Shown here piece by piece: positions 1-11,329 of a stretch of DNA of 64,000 nucleotides (position 1 is the first letter of the stretch; the number at the start of each line of letters is the position of its first letter). The position numbers and the translations under genes are program-made. The stretch comes from Piscicola geometra (taxonomy: Eukaryota > Annelida > Clitellata > Hirudinida > Piscicolidae). The notes beneath the pieces were generated by a model that did not search any database, was not told where the DNA came from, and worked only from the letters and a program-made list of their open reading frames with translations. The DNA lies in contig OX030968.1 of the NCBI GenBank assembly GCA_943735955.1, forward strand, positions 4,612,704-4,676,703. Reading direction: 5' to 3'.

Positions 1-57
1 ACCCTCATCAGCCAATCTGCTCATCCTTATCATCACCACCCAACTGAGAATGCATTC

Positions 58-795
58 ATGCATGCATCACCCATCAATGCACCAGGAAACAACAAGTCTT
101 CTACAGACTTTTCCATTGCCAATACGTCAGAATTCTCAGATGCAAAAGCATTCAGGTACAACTTCACTGTTGTTGAGTGGAGCAGCAAAGATGGCATCGA
201 CAACAACAACAACAAAAACAACAACCTCACTCTTAATCCGCCAACAACAACAACGACTACCAGCTCATCGAACGTCCCGAATACTCAACAGCCACCTCCA
301 ATCCACACAAGGTCCGCCAAAAGGGTGCATTGGGAGAAAATTTGGCAGATTACGCAACTTGACTCATCCACTCGTCCATCAACCATGCTAACCAAGTCTT
401 CATCATCATTTTCAGCACTACCCACTTCTTCTCCGTCGTCATCTTTGTTTTATCTTGCGTCATCACTCGATTCTTTGAGTTCACAAAGGACTGCGACATG
501 CACCACTGTTACATGCACCACTACAACATGCACTACTGCAACATGCACTACTGCAACATGCACTACTGCAACATGCACTACTGCAACATGCACCACTGCA
601 ACATGCACTACTGCAACATGCACCACTGCAACATGCACTACTGCAACAACAACAGCAACTATTACATCAAAATTATTTGTTGCTTCTTCGTTCGCCAGTA
701 CTCTCTGGTGGGGGAGTATTGTAGCGGCCACATTTGTGTACGATAGGTACACACGGCCACTCCTAGGCAACCTTTGTCCCTCGCACCCTATATGA
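58..795 (+). other. Low-complexity Thr/Ser-rich open frame, coding status doubtful
   Basis: A 245-codon open frame rich in Thr, Ser and Asn, much of it made by CAA/CAC/ACA triplets and by the 15-bp tandem array inside it. The repeats keep several frames open on both strands, so openness is weak evidence of coding. I see no signal peptide, domain or splice pattern. It could be a fragment of a mucin-like secreted protein, but I cannot support that. Confidence 0.2.
498..652. repeat. 15-bp tandem array
   Basis: About ten copies of a unit close to TGCAACATGCACTAC, with T/C variation at one position. The unit length is a multiple of three, so frames on both strands stay open through it. Confidence 0.9.
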
Positions 796-909
796 AGTCG
801 TTATCGTCTAAATAAACTCTCTCTCATGTTTCTTGAACTCTTAGTCGTAACAACAGCTATGAAGAACAAATCCTAAAATCTGATTAAACCACACACTCAA
901 ACCACTAAC

Positions 910-1078
910 CGCTTACTTTAAAAAGCGTGATGTGGCAAGAGTTAGTTACATTTCCGATGCACTCTTCGCTGCGTGTCTCATTGCACTCGTCACCTTTGTA
1001 ACACTTCAAGGCGTCTGCCGCACAGAACATCGCTAGCAACACCAAGCCTGTGCTCATAAGGGTTCTTGATGAGTTCAT
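910..1078 (-). CDS. Ly6-type first exon (orphan copy A)
   Basis: ATG at 1,078 starts a signal peptide (MNSSRTLMST, then a hydrophobic run ending ALKC). The mature part begins KCYKGDEC and contains further Cys at EEC and NSC. A donor-like G|GTTAGT follows at 910/909, leaving phase 1, the same phase as the complete gene at 49.7-51.4 kb. The frame stops at TAG inside the presumed intron. No second or third exon was found towards base 1, so this is either a cut-off gene whose other exons lie outside the window or an orphan exon. About 340 bp upstream are also shared with the complete gene. Confidence 0.6.
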
Positions 1079-1425
1079 CTGTGGATGGGAGTTGTGGAGT
1101 TGTGAACAGTAGAGTGCTATTGGGAGTGAGTGGAAGGGAGATTGAGGGTTGATTAGACTATTTGAAAAGAAGTAACGAAAATGTGTTTAAAATTTGAAGC
1201 TAAAAAAATGCATTGTAACTAATTGAAATTTAATGCTGGTTTAATGATTAAACTTTAATCCTACCTTAACAAATAAGTATAAAGTGAAATATTATCAACA
1301 AATATGTAAACGTCACTTTGACGTAAAAACAAAGAATACACACTTTTAGTTTTAATTTCTATTGAGGAACGGAAATTGAAAAATCTCATTAATAATTTTC
1401 TTGAAAGGGTCAGTATTTCAATTTC
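1079..1425 (-). promoter_or_regulatory. Conserved upstream region of Ly6 copy A
   Basis: This stretch aligns with 51,427-51,765, upstream of the complete Ly6 gene, with only scattered differences by eye. The duplicated unit therefore carried first exon plus 5' flank. I see no clear TATA box. Calling it promoter-containing is inference from position. Confidence 0.4.
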
Positions 1426-1499
1426 TGTGCCTCCAGAAGAGCTCACACCAGAGCCGTCCACTTGAGATCGGTGTATATATATTTTTCTCATTGTTCGTC

Positions 1500-1668
1500 C
1501 GTCGAGTCAACGAGGACCACTTCAAGTCATTCGGAGTGTGCTGTGACTGGCTCTCTGTGTGTGCGCAGATGGCTGATGAAGCCGATCCTGGCACGGAAAG
1601 TTCGGGAACATAAGGGACAAAGGATTTTCTGCCGCGGTGATCCTGTTTGCCTCACAGGTCATGGCACC
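1500..1668 (-). pseudogene. RTE-like LINE 3'-end fragment
   Basis: Matches by eye the C-terminal coding end of the larger RTE-like fragment at 52,050-52,300 (same GATGCCGATCCTGGCACGG type core). An internal deletion has removed part of the zinc-finger segment. It lies next to the Ly6 5' flank, the same neighbour arrangement seen near 52 kb. Confidence 0.5.
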
Positions 1669-1673
1669 TTTCA

Positions 1674-2800
1674 ATCAATCAATCAAATAGATTTCTATAG
1701 CGCTCTTTCTTCAAATTTAAGAGCGCTCGTAAATGAATTTGTTAAACAGATATGTCTTCAGATCTTTACGAAAAGTAAATAATGATTTAGAAGTAGTTAA
1801 ATGAGGGGGTAATGAGTTCCAAATATATGGACCTGCATAAGGGAAAGAACGTTTAGCAAAAGAGTTATTAATGGAAGGGATGAAATAATGATTTTGAGTG
1901 GATGATGTTAAATTATTTCTATGAGGGTGAGTTATTAATGATTTGAGGTATATTGGGGATACTGGAAAGTTTTTTAATTTGAACATAAAAACACAGATTT
2001 TAAATATAATCCTAAATTTGATGGGGAGCCAATGTAATAAGATAAGAGAGGGTGTAATGTGGTGCTAACGACTCTAGCTGCATAATTAAATACTTTATTT
2101 AATGGTTTTAAATTAGATTCGGATAAATTATAATAGAGTGAGTTACAATAGTCAATTCGAGATAAAACAAGTGCAGAGACTAACATCTTTAAAGAAGGGT
2201 CATCTAAGTAAGGTAATAATTGTCTGATACGTCTGAGGTGAAAATAGCAAGATTTAGTGACTGATAGAATTTGGTTTGATAAGATTAATTTTGAGTCGAA
2301 AATAAATCCTGAGCTACGAATATGATTAGATGGAACAATAGTATGAGTGGAAAAATTACATGGAGCCTTAATTAGTTTACCATTTTTATCAAAAAATATA
2401 GGTTCAAACTTTAGTGGATTCAATTTTAAAGACATTGAGCTAGACCAGTTTTCAATAGATAATAGACATGAAGATATAGATGACATAACAGTATTATATG
2501 AGGATGTATCGAAGCTGACATATAACGGCGAATCGTCAGCATAGGATAGGGAGTTGAGAGAATGAGAGGAAATGATAGCAGATAATTCAGAGACGTATAG
2601 AATAAAGAACAAAGGACCAAGAATAGAACCTTGAGGAACACCATATGAGTAAGTAGATGGGGTAGAGGTACAGTGATTTAAAGAAACATAAACAGATCTA
2701 TTAGATAAATATGACTTAATCCATAAAAACGAGGAACCCTTAATATTGAACTTATTTTTTAGTAATTTTGTTTTTAACTTCTGTTTACGGGACTTACATT
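1674..2800 (-). pseudogene. Non-LTR retrotransposon RT fragment (CR1/L2-like)
   Basis: Minus-strand frame with RT motifs in order: SYLSNRSVYVSL, YGVPQGSILGPLFFILYVSEL, YADDSPLY with the catalytic ADD, a thumb-like LVLSRIDYCNSLYY segment, and, after a frameshift near 2,030, a tail containing AGPYIWNSLPPHL. That tail signature is typical of CR1/L2-type LINEs. Everything 5' of the palm is missing and there is no endonuclease. The 3' end at 1,674 abuts a short (TCAA)n tract, as expected for the microsatellite tails of this clade. Truncated and frameshifted. Confidence 0.85.
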
Positions 2801-2952
2801 CCTTTAGTATGTGATTTAAACTCTTACTTGAATAACTCCCACCTCTCAAACACCACCCAAATAGACGAAAGAATCCACCGTCAGCGTCTCTTCCTGATTC
2901 CAATCTGCTTTGATTATTATAAATTGACTGAAATAAATTGCTATATTAAAAT

Positions 2953-3085
2953 AGTAGTCTTAAATCGGTTAAATAAATTGTTGTGTTTTAAAATCAGTTA
3001 AATAAATTGTTATGTTTTAAAATCAGTTAAATAAATTGTTATGTTTTAAAATCAGTTAAATAAATTGTTATGTTTTAACTTTTTT
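2953..3085. repeat. 28-bp tandem array
   Basis: Four to five copies of a unit near AATAAATTGTTATGTTTTAA plus AATCAGTT. No coding content. Confidence 0.85.
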
Positions 3086-3289
3086 TCAAATTTTTCAAAA
3101 TTTGTATACATTTTTTTACAATTTTAGAATTAAAAAAACATTTTTATAGGTTTCTGCAAATAATTAAATAAATTTTAATAATTTACTTTTTTCAAATCTT
3201 TCTGCTTTTACCCCATCAATCCGTAGAATATAACGGGCAAAATCAAATGTGCATTTACCACATGCAGCGCGCTCTCTTTCGTGTACAGT

Positions 3290-3520
3290 TTATCTACAAC
3301 CCACGTCGTCAGGCACGATTCACTGTCCAAGAAGGTGCTACAGGGCACGCTACAAGGAAGTCGTCGTCGAGGCCGTCAGAAAAAGAGCTGGATGGACAAT
3401 GTTAAAGAGTGGACGTCTCTTTCCTTTAGCAGTCTCTCAACGCTGCTAACAACAGAACTGAATGGCGGAGGAGAGCTGCGTCCTCTTCTTTGATTCCCCC
3501 AACGACCAATTCGGTCACGA
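3290..3520 (+). pseudogene. LINE C-terminal fragment
   Basis: The plus-strand frame reads VLQGTLQGSRRRGRQKKSW followed by MDNVKEWTSL. From memory this matches the extreme C-terminus of RTE/CR1-type LINE polyproteins (QGTLEGGRRRGRQRKSW, DNIKEWT). Frame breaks follow and no RT motif remains. Confidence 0.6.
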
Positions 3521-3778
3521 GCATTATGGCGATGATATGCCAGGATAACCTATCAGAAAGAGATACTAAATGCTCAATATACGCTGTATTCATATGTTAT
3601 AGGCAACGTGTAGAATTTTTTAGAAAAATTCGTTTGTGAATTTTCAGTTTTCAAAGTGTTTTAACAAACTTTTCATGCTTGAAAATCATTTATTAGAGAA
3701 ATCAAATAGGAGTATTAGAGAAATTTATTTGTAAACTCAAATGAATTGTTTCTGACTCGGACGGCCATTGAACAGCTG

Positions 3779-4229
3779 TTAGTCTCTGCAATGTAGCTCA
3801 AATTGGGTGGCAGTTGGATTTGGATGTCTTTCTTTCACTCTTGTATGAACAATACACTTGTTGTAGATCTGCGTCGGATCCCAGTCAATTGCAATGCAAG
3901 TTCCACAGCCCAATTCTTTGCAGCGTTTCATTCAAGCGCCATCAGTTGTTATATTAGGATCACTGGTACCACCTTCTGAAGGCTCTAATTCGAACACGAC
4001 AAAATCTGGAAGAATGGTTTTGAAACACAGGATGTAGAACGTAGTCAGTATAGCAAACGAATTTTGAATTTGTGTTTTTTGATTTCATGAATTCATCATG
4101 CATTGAAAAGTAAATTGTAAAAACTATGGCGATAAGGAGTGGCTTACACATTGATTTAGCTTCTTTTGCTCCACTTTTTTCAAACTGCACCAAGGCCAGG
4201 AGAAGAGCAAATGCGAGAAAACACTTCAT
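3779..4229 (-). pseudogene. Small secreted Cys-rich protein, two exons, internal TGA
   Basis: Exon 1 (4,229-4,148) encodes a clear signal peptide, MKCFLAFALLLALVQFEKSG, and ends in phase 1 at a GTAAGC donor. The best phase match for exon 2 is 3,972-3,779 after an AG acceptor, which restores a Cys at the junction. Exon 2 reads CGTSDPNITTDGA, a TGA at 3,934-3,932, then MKRCKELGCGTCIAIDWDP and later KCIVH and HCRD before TAA. The product would be about 90 residues with a compact Cys-rich body and one N-glycosylation sequon. Family not recognised. The TGA could be a true lesion, a sequencing error or a wrong exon boundary. Confidence 0.45.
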
Positions 4230-4559
4230 TGCAACGTTTGAATTACTTTAGAAAACCGGCAAATCTCAATCTTCTTAGTTAAAATCGACTTTCTTATATG
4301 CTATTTCATCCTATTTTACATAAAATCATTAACGTTTCATTGAATCAGTAGAAGTTGATTCTTTAGTTTAACGTATTTATTGATGAAATATGTAAATTTC
4401 ATTTTTTTTAAATGTTCTTATTCTGTTTAAATAGTGAACTTTTCAGATGAATTTGCATTTTTCCCGATAAATTCAACTTAAGAACGTGTTAGTTTATCGA
4501 GGATTGATCCTTTAGAACGGTTTGCATTTAAATGAGACTTCAAAAATCATTCAAACTCG

Positions 4560-5410
4560 TAGTCCACAATAGTCATAAATACATCACACCATCAGTAATA
4601 AATCCATCCATTCAACGCACTAACAAACTCACTATCTTAGATCATGGGCGGCGATCCTGGGGGGGTCCTGGGGTCAGATCACGTCCCTGTCTTAGTATCA
4701 CATTCACCGACACTCTCACTATTTCACCACACATAAATCATATTGTCAAAAAATGCTTTCAAACATTTCATGCCTTCAAAACAATCCGTTCCCATAAACT
4801 CTTAGGTTCCAAACTCCTCGACATCACTGAGTCCTCATCATCTCTCAACAAATCAAGCAAATTCAGTCCTTCATTAATAAACTAATTAGACTTAAATATC
4901 TTCCCTCTCACTACCCATCTATCACTTCTATTTCTAGCACTTTAGACACTAAACTATTTATTTAAATATCCACTAACTCTGACTACGTTCTTTATCAAAT
5001 TCTACCCTCTCTTAAAAAATCTACACATAACTTAAGACCCCGTAAGCACAGTTTTGATACACCAATATAGACCACTTTTGAAAGTAAAACATTCCTCCCT
5101 CGTCTTCTGAAATATATCATTCTATAGTTTATATTTATATTATCATTTCTGATTTGTATTATTTATTTATTTATTGATTATCATATTCACCATATCGTTG
5201 GTCGAGCTGTCTTGATTTTTATCCATTATTATTTGCATTAGAATCTAATATTTATCTTTTAGTTATGATATATTTTAAACGTATATTATTTTTTATTTTT
5301 AAATTTCAATTTGTTTCGCTTTTTCGATTTGTTTTGGTTTTTTTGTTCACTTTTTATTTTTCGTATTTTTCTAACATGGCTTGCGTCTAGCCGTGAAGAA
5401 TAAAAATTAT
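4560..5410 (+). pseudogene. LINE RT C-terminal relic (jockey/CR1-like)
   Basis: Frame 4,700-4,880 reads ITFTDTLTISPHINHIVKKC and then FQTFHAFKTIRSHKLL, the post-palm region of a non-LTR RT. It continues in other frames (LIRLKYLPSHYPSI, then SDYVLYQILPSL) with several breaks. The end near 5,400 (GTCTAGCCGTGAAGAATAAA followed by an A-rich run) looks like a LINE 3' terminus with a polyadenylation-type signal. No catalytic motif is left. Confidence 0.6.
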
Positions 5411-6085
5411 TTTTAAAAATAGGGGGAGTTTGCTCAAGATGAACCGGTTCTAAAGATGGAACGAGCCTATTTACAATTGTGCGCTTAAATTTCTTTTCCT
5501 TTTATATCTTTGCATCCATCATAGATGCACATTTTAATGTTGGTTTTGTTTTGGAAATTTGTCTCATTCAATAAGAATACTTGAAAAACTGATTTCTATA
5601 AGAATTGTTAAAATATTGAGAGATAACATTTTTCTTTTTTTTCTCAACTTCCGAAGATAAATAATTTCAATTTTTGTTAGTTATTAGACGATGCAATACA
5701 GTTTTATTGTGTGCAAATTGTAAAATTAAAAGCTGAGTGATTGGCCTGTTATGACCATAAATGTGTGCATGGTCATAGTTTCCTAACATGGAATACGAAT
5801 AATTTTCTTAAAGGAAATTTAGAATGAGACTGTAGATGTTGATAGTTCTATATAGAGTATATAATTTACATAGACTATATAGAGTATATTTTTAATTTAA
5901 CAATAATTCTGTTATTTGCAAGCAAATAAATTCAGAAAGCGAAGCAAATAAATGTAGAAATCGAAGCAAATAAATGCTTGTATGACCTCCTAGAAAAAAA
6001 AATAATACATGAACTTCTTAATTAAATTCTCAAATTAAAAGAATTGTTATTAATAACAAATGTTTTCATTGATTTACAAAATAAA
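5411..6085. other. Gene-free AT-rich stretch
   Basis: No coding signal seen. It holds a short inverted ATAGAGTATATA pair around 5,850-5,890 and three near copies of AAGCAAATAAATG at 5,929-5,975. Confidence 0.6.
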
Positions 6086-7330
6086 TTAATTGAAGTGATT
6101 GGAAATTATAAGTGGTTTAATTATTTTCTCAAAATTAAGGGTTTGCTGTATATTCTTCAAATTCAATGGCAATCTGTTCCAGAGTTGGAGCCCTGGATTG
6201 ATTGGAATATTTAGATAGAAGTTAGTTCTTGGTGTTTGTAAGTAATAATCAGACTTAATTCTCAATGTTCGTGTGCAGTTGGATGTGAAGGAATGTATTA
6301 AGTGTGTAAAATAGGAGGATGTGTTTTTTATTATAAGTTTATGAAAAAGAATATAGGTTTTAAGGATGTATAACTGATTAATTGTTAAAAATTGATCTGG
6401 AAGATACAGATGAGATATGTGGTCATGAGAGTGTAATTTAAACAATACTCTAAGAAAATTATTTTGTATAACATTTAAAGGATGTAAATGAGTTTTGCAA
6501 GCAAGCCCCCATATAGGAAGACAATAAGTCAAGTAAGGTAGAATTAAGGTAGAATAGAGTAACTTAATTATATGAAATGGTAAATTGTGTTTAAGTTTAT
6601 GTAAAATACCGATATTTTTGAAAGTTTTTTTATATATACGTTATACGTTCATTCCAAGAAAGATTACTGGTTATATAAATACCTAAGAATTTTGTATAAT
6701 CGACTCTCTCTATAATATAAGAATCAATTGTAGTCTATAATTAATAATGCTTGTTTTTATTTTAGGGCCAAAAAGAATGCTGCATGTTTTTGCAAAGTTG
6801 ATTTTGAGTTGGTTGTCAATTGTCCATTGATGTAACAAATTAAGAAAAGTATTTGTTTTTAGAATAAGATTATTAACATTTGTGTCTTGGAACAATACTG
6901 TATTGTCGTCAGCATAAAGGAAAAATTTGGCAATTTCAGAAAGATTCATTAAATCATTAACATAAATGTTAAATAACAAAGGTCCTAAAATAGATCCCTG
7001 CGGTACACCAGTGTTAATCTTTAGTGTGTTAGATGTTACACCATCAATGTATACATATAGGGAACGATTTCTTAAATATTCACAGAACCATTTGTGACAT
7101 GTTCTACGTATTCCATAATGTAACAATTTATCAAGCAAGATAGAATGGTTAATAGTATCAAATGCCTTTGAAAAATCAATGAAAATACCTAATTTGTGTA
7201 ATCGAAAATCAATACCAGTAGCAACATGATTCACAACATCCAAAATGGCTAGTTCCGTAGAATTGCCTTTTGTGAAAGCGTATTGGCTAGGTGATAGAAT
7301 ATTTTCGTTTTCTATCAAATTATCGTTTTT
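6086..7330 (-). pseudogene. Non-LTR retrotransposon RT fragment
   Basis: A 202-residue frame (7,318-6,710) carries RT motifs: SQYAFTKGNSTELAIL, FIDFSKAFDTINHSILLDKL, TGVPQGSILGPLLFNIYVND and FLYADDNTVLF with the catalytic ADD. After a break, a 148-residue frame (6,532-6,086) carries the post-RT region (YCLPIWGLACKTHLHPL, then LQLWNRLPLNLKNI). This is a jockey/CR1-superfamily LINE, a different family from the 1.7-2.8 kb copy. The N-terminus and endonuclease are missing. The two frames are separated by about 180 bp of disrupted sequence. Confidence 0.85.
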
Positions 7331-7948
7331 TATGAAATTCAGCCGACTTGTCAGAAATATTTGGGGACCCAGGCCACCAATGATATAAAAGTATCATTTT
7401 TTGATATTTCATAAAACTAATATCACATTTTCAACTTAATAGCCAGTAAAATTATAAATAAATCAATAAATTATTTGAATCATTTTTGGTGAAGAAAGTT
7501 CAATAAGTAATGAATTTATTCATTTTAATGTTATTTTAAACAAACTTGGAAAAATTGATTTTGCTTTGTCGAAGTTTCATTCCTAATTAACTGAAAATAA
7601 GTTAAATGTTTTGTGAAAATGATTTTTAAATTTGGATTCCCCACACATTCCCGGTCCAAAACTTGCTAGTCTTAACCATATACCTATAGTAATACTATAT
7701 ATATATGGTCTTAACCATAGATATCCTAAAAACAACAAGATATACTATATCTGTGGTCTTAACATTCCTTAGCATTTATTAGTTGAGCGTAAAAATTTGA
7801 TTAAATAAACACGATTTAAAATTTCGAAAATTTTCTTTAAAAAATGATTTGAGATTGTTTTTATTGGTTTTAAGTAATTAAATTAAGTTTCTATGGCTTT
7901 TTATAAGGTTTAAACCATCAGCAGATTTAGTTTTTAAGTTGAAAGATC

Positions 7949-8758
7949 TTGGGTCTAAGTAGAGGTCTGCGCAGAACAACTTTTATAAACCTTCACCTTG
8001 AATATTTGTACAATTTATTCTTTTCTGAAGTTATTTTTTCATTTATAATGATCAATTCATCAAAGGGTTTTTTCAACATTCTCATTCCGAAAGTAAAAAA
8101 TCATTCATATATTTGGATATTTTACCAATTTTTATGTCATTTTTATTTTATAAAAACAACCATAGCTTTTTAATATATTTCATTATATTTTTTTATGTTA
8201 GTATTTATTACAATGTCTAACATTTTAACCCGTTTTTTTCGTTTTCAATTTGAATATTGGGTCCAATTCCAGTTCTATTTCTAATCACGCCGTTTCCAGA
8301 TTTAACTTTTCATTCCCATTCACGTCTTTATTTTTTATTACCGTTCTCTTGAAGGTTCTGCGGGTACCTGTTCCGACCTCCACGCTTATCAAACACACAC
8401 AACAAAAAGTTATTTGAATCAAGGATAGAAAGATAGCAGGGATACTTCACTTTAAAATTGTTTTAAAATTATATTAAAATATTTATTTAAAATAGAAAAA
8501 CCACTTATTGAAATATTTCAACTGCAAAAAATCCAATTTCTAAAAAAATATTGGAGGGGGGTGCCAAGGGACTGAATAAAAAGCTTTGGAGCTTGAGCCC
8601 TTCCAAGCTTCATGGAGTCGGCGCCTATTGTCATTTATAGAACTCAACCAACACTTTCAACCTATTTAGGAAGATTCATCTCCCTAAAACTGGCCATCCA
8701 CAACAAACCCTCTTTTTATAATCTAACAAGCTAAACTGTCTACAACTCCCCTCCACAG
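7949..8758 (+). other. 5' flank of Ly6 exon copy, no gene seen
   Basis: AT-rich. The only open frame, at 7,949-8,173, is Phe/Ile-rich with no family signature and is interrupted in the second copy of the repeat. The last 150 bp lead into the Ly6 exon 1 at 8,759. Confidence 0.4.
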
Positions 8759-8927
8759 ATGAACTCATCAAGAACCCTTATGAGTACATGCTTGGTGTTT
8801 CTAGCGATGTTCTGTGCGGCAGACGTCTTGATGTGTAACTCTGGGGACTGTGAGAGTACAAAAAACATCACTCCAATATGTGCTGCACATTACAGGTCAT
8901 GCATTATTTTTGTTGGTGAAATAAGTA
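8759..8927 (+). CDS. Ly6-type first exon (orphan copy B)
   Basis: The signal peptide is nearly identical to that of the complete gene (MNSSRTLMSTCLVFLAMFCA). The mature start is more diverged (VLMCNSGDCEST, then ITPICAAHYRSC). A GTGAGT donor at 8,928 leaves phase 1, as in the other copies. Cys spacing is kept in the first half of the domain while residues between cysteines differ, suggesting an older duplicate under altered constraint. I found no matching exon 2 or GPI-tail exon between here and 10.7 kb. Confidence 0.55.
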
Positions 8928-9139
8928 GTGAGTAGGTAACCTCAGTAGGCTTCGTTTGTTGTTTGTGTTTTTTAGTTTCTAATTGGCCGTTTTTCAACAA
9001 CTTTTTCAACCTTTTTAGAAGATTTAATTTTCTAATATTTTGTTCACAAAACGGAAAAATCTGTCGAATGTTTATTCCACTCCATCGGATTAAAATACGA
9101 CTTTTTTTGAACGAATGAACGTATATATTTAATAATCAT

Positions 9140-9201
9140 CATCATCATTATTATTATCATTATCATCATCATCATCATCATCAGCATCATCCTCATCTTC
9201 T
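9140..9201. repeat. (ATC)n microsatellite
   Basis: ATC/ATT triplet tract. It is longer in the second copy at 55,530-55,620. Confidence 0.9.
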
Positions 9202-9834
9202 GTTTAACTTCAACGTTTTATGTTTCTGGGTCATTAATCGATGAATAATCGTACAAAAGTAATAAATCTTTTTTAATAAAATTTGTTGTGTGAAAAATGT
9301 TACCCATTTCTCATAATTTAAAATTTATATGTTTTGTAAATTTTCATTGCTTTTTCATTTTTGTTTAAAATATGGGTTTTATCTTTGAAAAATGAAATTA
9401 ATAAAAGAATTTTGTTGCTTTTTAAATTTAAATTTAAATATATTTCAAAAATGAAAAACATTAGAAGTTTTATGACGTCTTATTGCTTTTTAAGTAATTT
9501 CAACCACCCATGCCATATTCCACTACTATTTTTTATCAGCCTCCATTTGCAATACTTTCGAGAAAAAAATTCATATACAAAAATGTGAAAAATCAATTTT
9601 AAAAAAGAACATAATATTACGATTGATTATATTATGTACTAATAAAGCTTCAAATATTTTTTAATTGAGTTATTTTAAAAATGTAAGCGGTATTCTATAA
9701 AACACTACTTTCCTCTCGTTGTATATAAGTTATATATTATAACTTATGCACGGTATATATGTTATACTCGTTATATATAAGTTATACTCGTTATATAAAG
9801 ATTATAGTCGTTTGGACGTCATAAAGTCTCCGCT

Positions 9835-9924
9835 CGCCTATATATACGAGTTTCTCGCGGGCTTTTCTTTCTTCTCACGTTTCGTTCTTTTGGTGACTCA
9901 ACAGTTGATTTAAATTTTAATACA
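9835..9924 (+). promoter_or_regulatory. TATA-like element and leader
   Basis: CCTATATATACGAG at about 9,838-9,850 is followed by a pyrimidine-rich leader and an ATG in a fair context (ACAATGG) at 9,925. The same arrangement is kept at about 56,262-56,352. A promoter is inferred from this arrangement only. Confidence 0.4.
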
Positions 9925-10059
9925 ATGGCAAAGATGTTTTCGAATAAACTTTCTTGGATTGGCAGCTTTACTTCATTCACCAGAATGAAAAAACGACAAG
10001 TTATTGAACTCTTCCAGAACCTTCTACCACAGAATCAACTTCCAAACCACAGCAACTAG
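9925..10059 (+). CDS. 44-residue basic ORF after TATA-like leader
   Basis: MAKMFSNKLSWIGSFTSFTR, then a Lys/Arg and Gln-rich stretch ending NHSN and TAG. The frame is intact in both repeat copies (second at 56,352-56,486) with only a few residue changes. It could be the first exon of a longer Pro/Thr-rich protein or the 5' end of a mobile element. No family recognised. Confidence 0.35.
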   Translation: MAKMFSNKLSWIGSFTSFTRMKKRQVIELFQNLLPQNQLPNHSN

Positions 10060-10173
10060 CTGCGCACACTTCAGCAACCAAGACGACACCAAACCCCCAT
10101 AACACTCAATCGATGTAGCCACATCCAGGAACTAACCAACAACACTTCACAACTTCGAAAACACGAGCACCAC

Positions 10174-10362
10174 GTGGCTTCCTTCAGCCGTGACCAACCC
10201 TTTACTCAAATACGCCCTCGATCAACAACCAGCTTCGCAAATGTTTCAGACGCTACCACTCTACACGTGTTCTTTCCAAAGCAAGCTTCTACAGAAATTC
10301 AAAATCTCAACATGAATGACCCTCCACGCTTCGGCAGCCCCAGCAACAGACAGACGATGTAA
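10174..10362 (+). CDS. 62-residue Thr/Pro-rich ORF, identical in both repeat copies
   Basis: MASFSRDQPFTQIRPRSTTS and onward. The frame is identical at 56,601-56,789, but so is the surrounding non-coding DNA, so the identity reflects a recent duplication rather than selection. No domain recognised. Confidence 0.25.
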   Translation: MASFSRDQPFTQIRPRSTTSFANVSDATTLHVFFPKQASTEIQNLNMNDPPRFGSPSNRQTM

Positions 10363-10584
10363 CCTCTCCCGGGATAGACCAGCAACAACATGGCACACTT
10401 CACATCTTCGACCGCTCTAGCACCGCACAGATCTCTCCAACTGGATACAACACGGTACCCCTCACGTTGAAGTCGTCTCACTGGGAAGTCGTTGCATTAC
10501 GAATTTTTATATTTGATTAACACTTTTCTAAAAATGTTTGTTAATATTATGGATTTATTTGCGCAACGGCTACGTGTGTGTTAT

Positions 10585-10812
10585 TTAGGTGAAATTCAAG
10601 AAGAATGGTGGGGTTCGTTTGCGTTGGAGCTGCGGATGTTGTCTGTTCGTTGTAGTCATTGTTGTGGGATGCTGGTGGTTGTTGGGTGTTTCGTGGTGTT
10701 TTTGTCTGTTGGCCTGGGTTAGGGGAGGATTAGGGAGGGCTGTGAGTATTTCGTTAGTGGAGGTCGTATGGCAGGGGCGGATCCACATATGGTCCAAGCA
10801 AGGGGCACACAT
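10585..10812 (-). pseudogene. Pro/Thr/His-rich fragment resembling the composite's Pro-rich ORF
   Basis: Minus-strand frame (ALPNPPLTQANRQKHHETPN, then HPQLQRKRTPPFF) with the same composition as the Pro/His/Thr-rich segment of the ORF at 25,819-26,544. A short shared block (RKRTPP versus RPPEP) is not decisive. It is followed downstream on the minus strand by no intact gene. Confidence 0.35.
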
Positions 10813-10899
10813 TTTTTAGTGGAAAAATTTCAGCGCGCATTCAATATTAATATTTTGTTTTTACTTTATTTTACATAAATTAAAACGTCTGTGTGGTAA

Positions 10900-11290
10900 G
10901 TGATCTTTGGTGATGGGTATTGTCGTATTTCATAGTTTATCTGATTGAGTATGGGTACTATAAGGAGTTTAAATTGTCTGCTGGTGTGTGATGTGTTTCT
11001 TGCGTATGATAGTATCTTTGTTGTGTTTTTATGGATGTGTAGGATGAATGAGTTGTTGTGTATTGTGTAGGTCCTAATGTATAGGAGGAATTGTCTTGCA
11101 AGGTCATCTTTATTATTGATTACACTAATGGAAGCTGTGATTGAGGCTAACCTTTTTCATAGGGGTTGTCCTGTGTGAAGCTTTATTTTTGTCTTATCGT
11201 TTCTTATTAATAGGTAAATGAAGTAATTGTCCTGGGTGTTCTAATTTTTAGCCTATAGGTTCTGTAGTCTTGGACTGTATGTTCTTAGCC
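10900..11290 (-). pseudogene. Degraded copy of the C-terminal half of the composite ORF
   Basis: Minus-strand reading gives blocks matching residues of the 25,819-26,544 frame: IYLLI near YNFTQDNPL, an ITDSISIINHKND-like block, RQFLLDIRTHTI and a final RKFRSLI-like block. Each is in a different frame with stops between. It is a strongly diverged older copy lying next to the PLE fragment at 11,330-11,545. Confidence 0.5.
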
Positions 11291-11329
11291 TCTGTGGTTT
11301 GAATGGGTTAATTCTTATCAGTGGGTTGT

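Larger units (their letters stand above)
7507..10690 (+). repeat. Long direct repeat, copy 1 (partner 54,031-57,117)
   Basis: Sequence from GTAATGAATTTATTCAT onward matches 54,031-57,117 in the same orientation, at high identity by eye, with small indels and length changes in the (ATC)n tract. It contains a Ly6 exon 1, an (ATC)n tract, a TATA-like leader and short ORFs. At the right end the copies diverge abruptly: here the Pro-rich minus-strand frame continues, whereas copy 2 meets a MULE fragment. Confidence 0.9.

Noticed and set aside
450..770. AVVHVAVVHV frame on the minus strand
   Set aside because: Shadow of the 15-bp tandem array.
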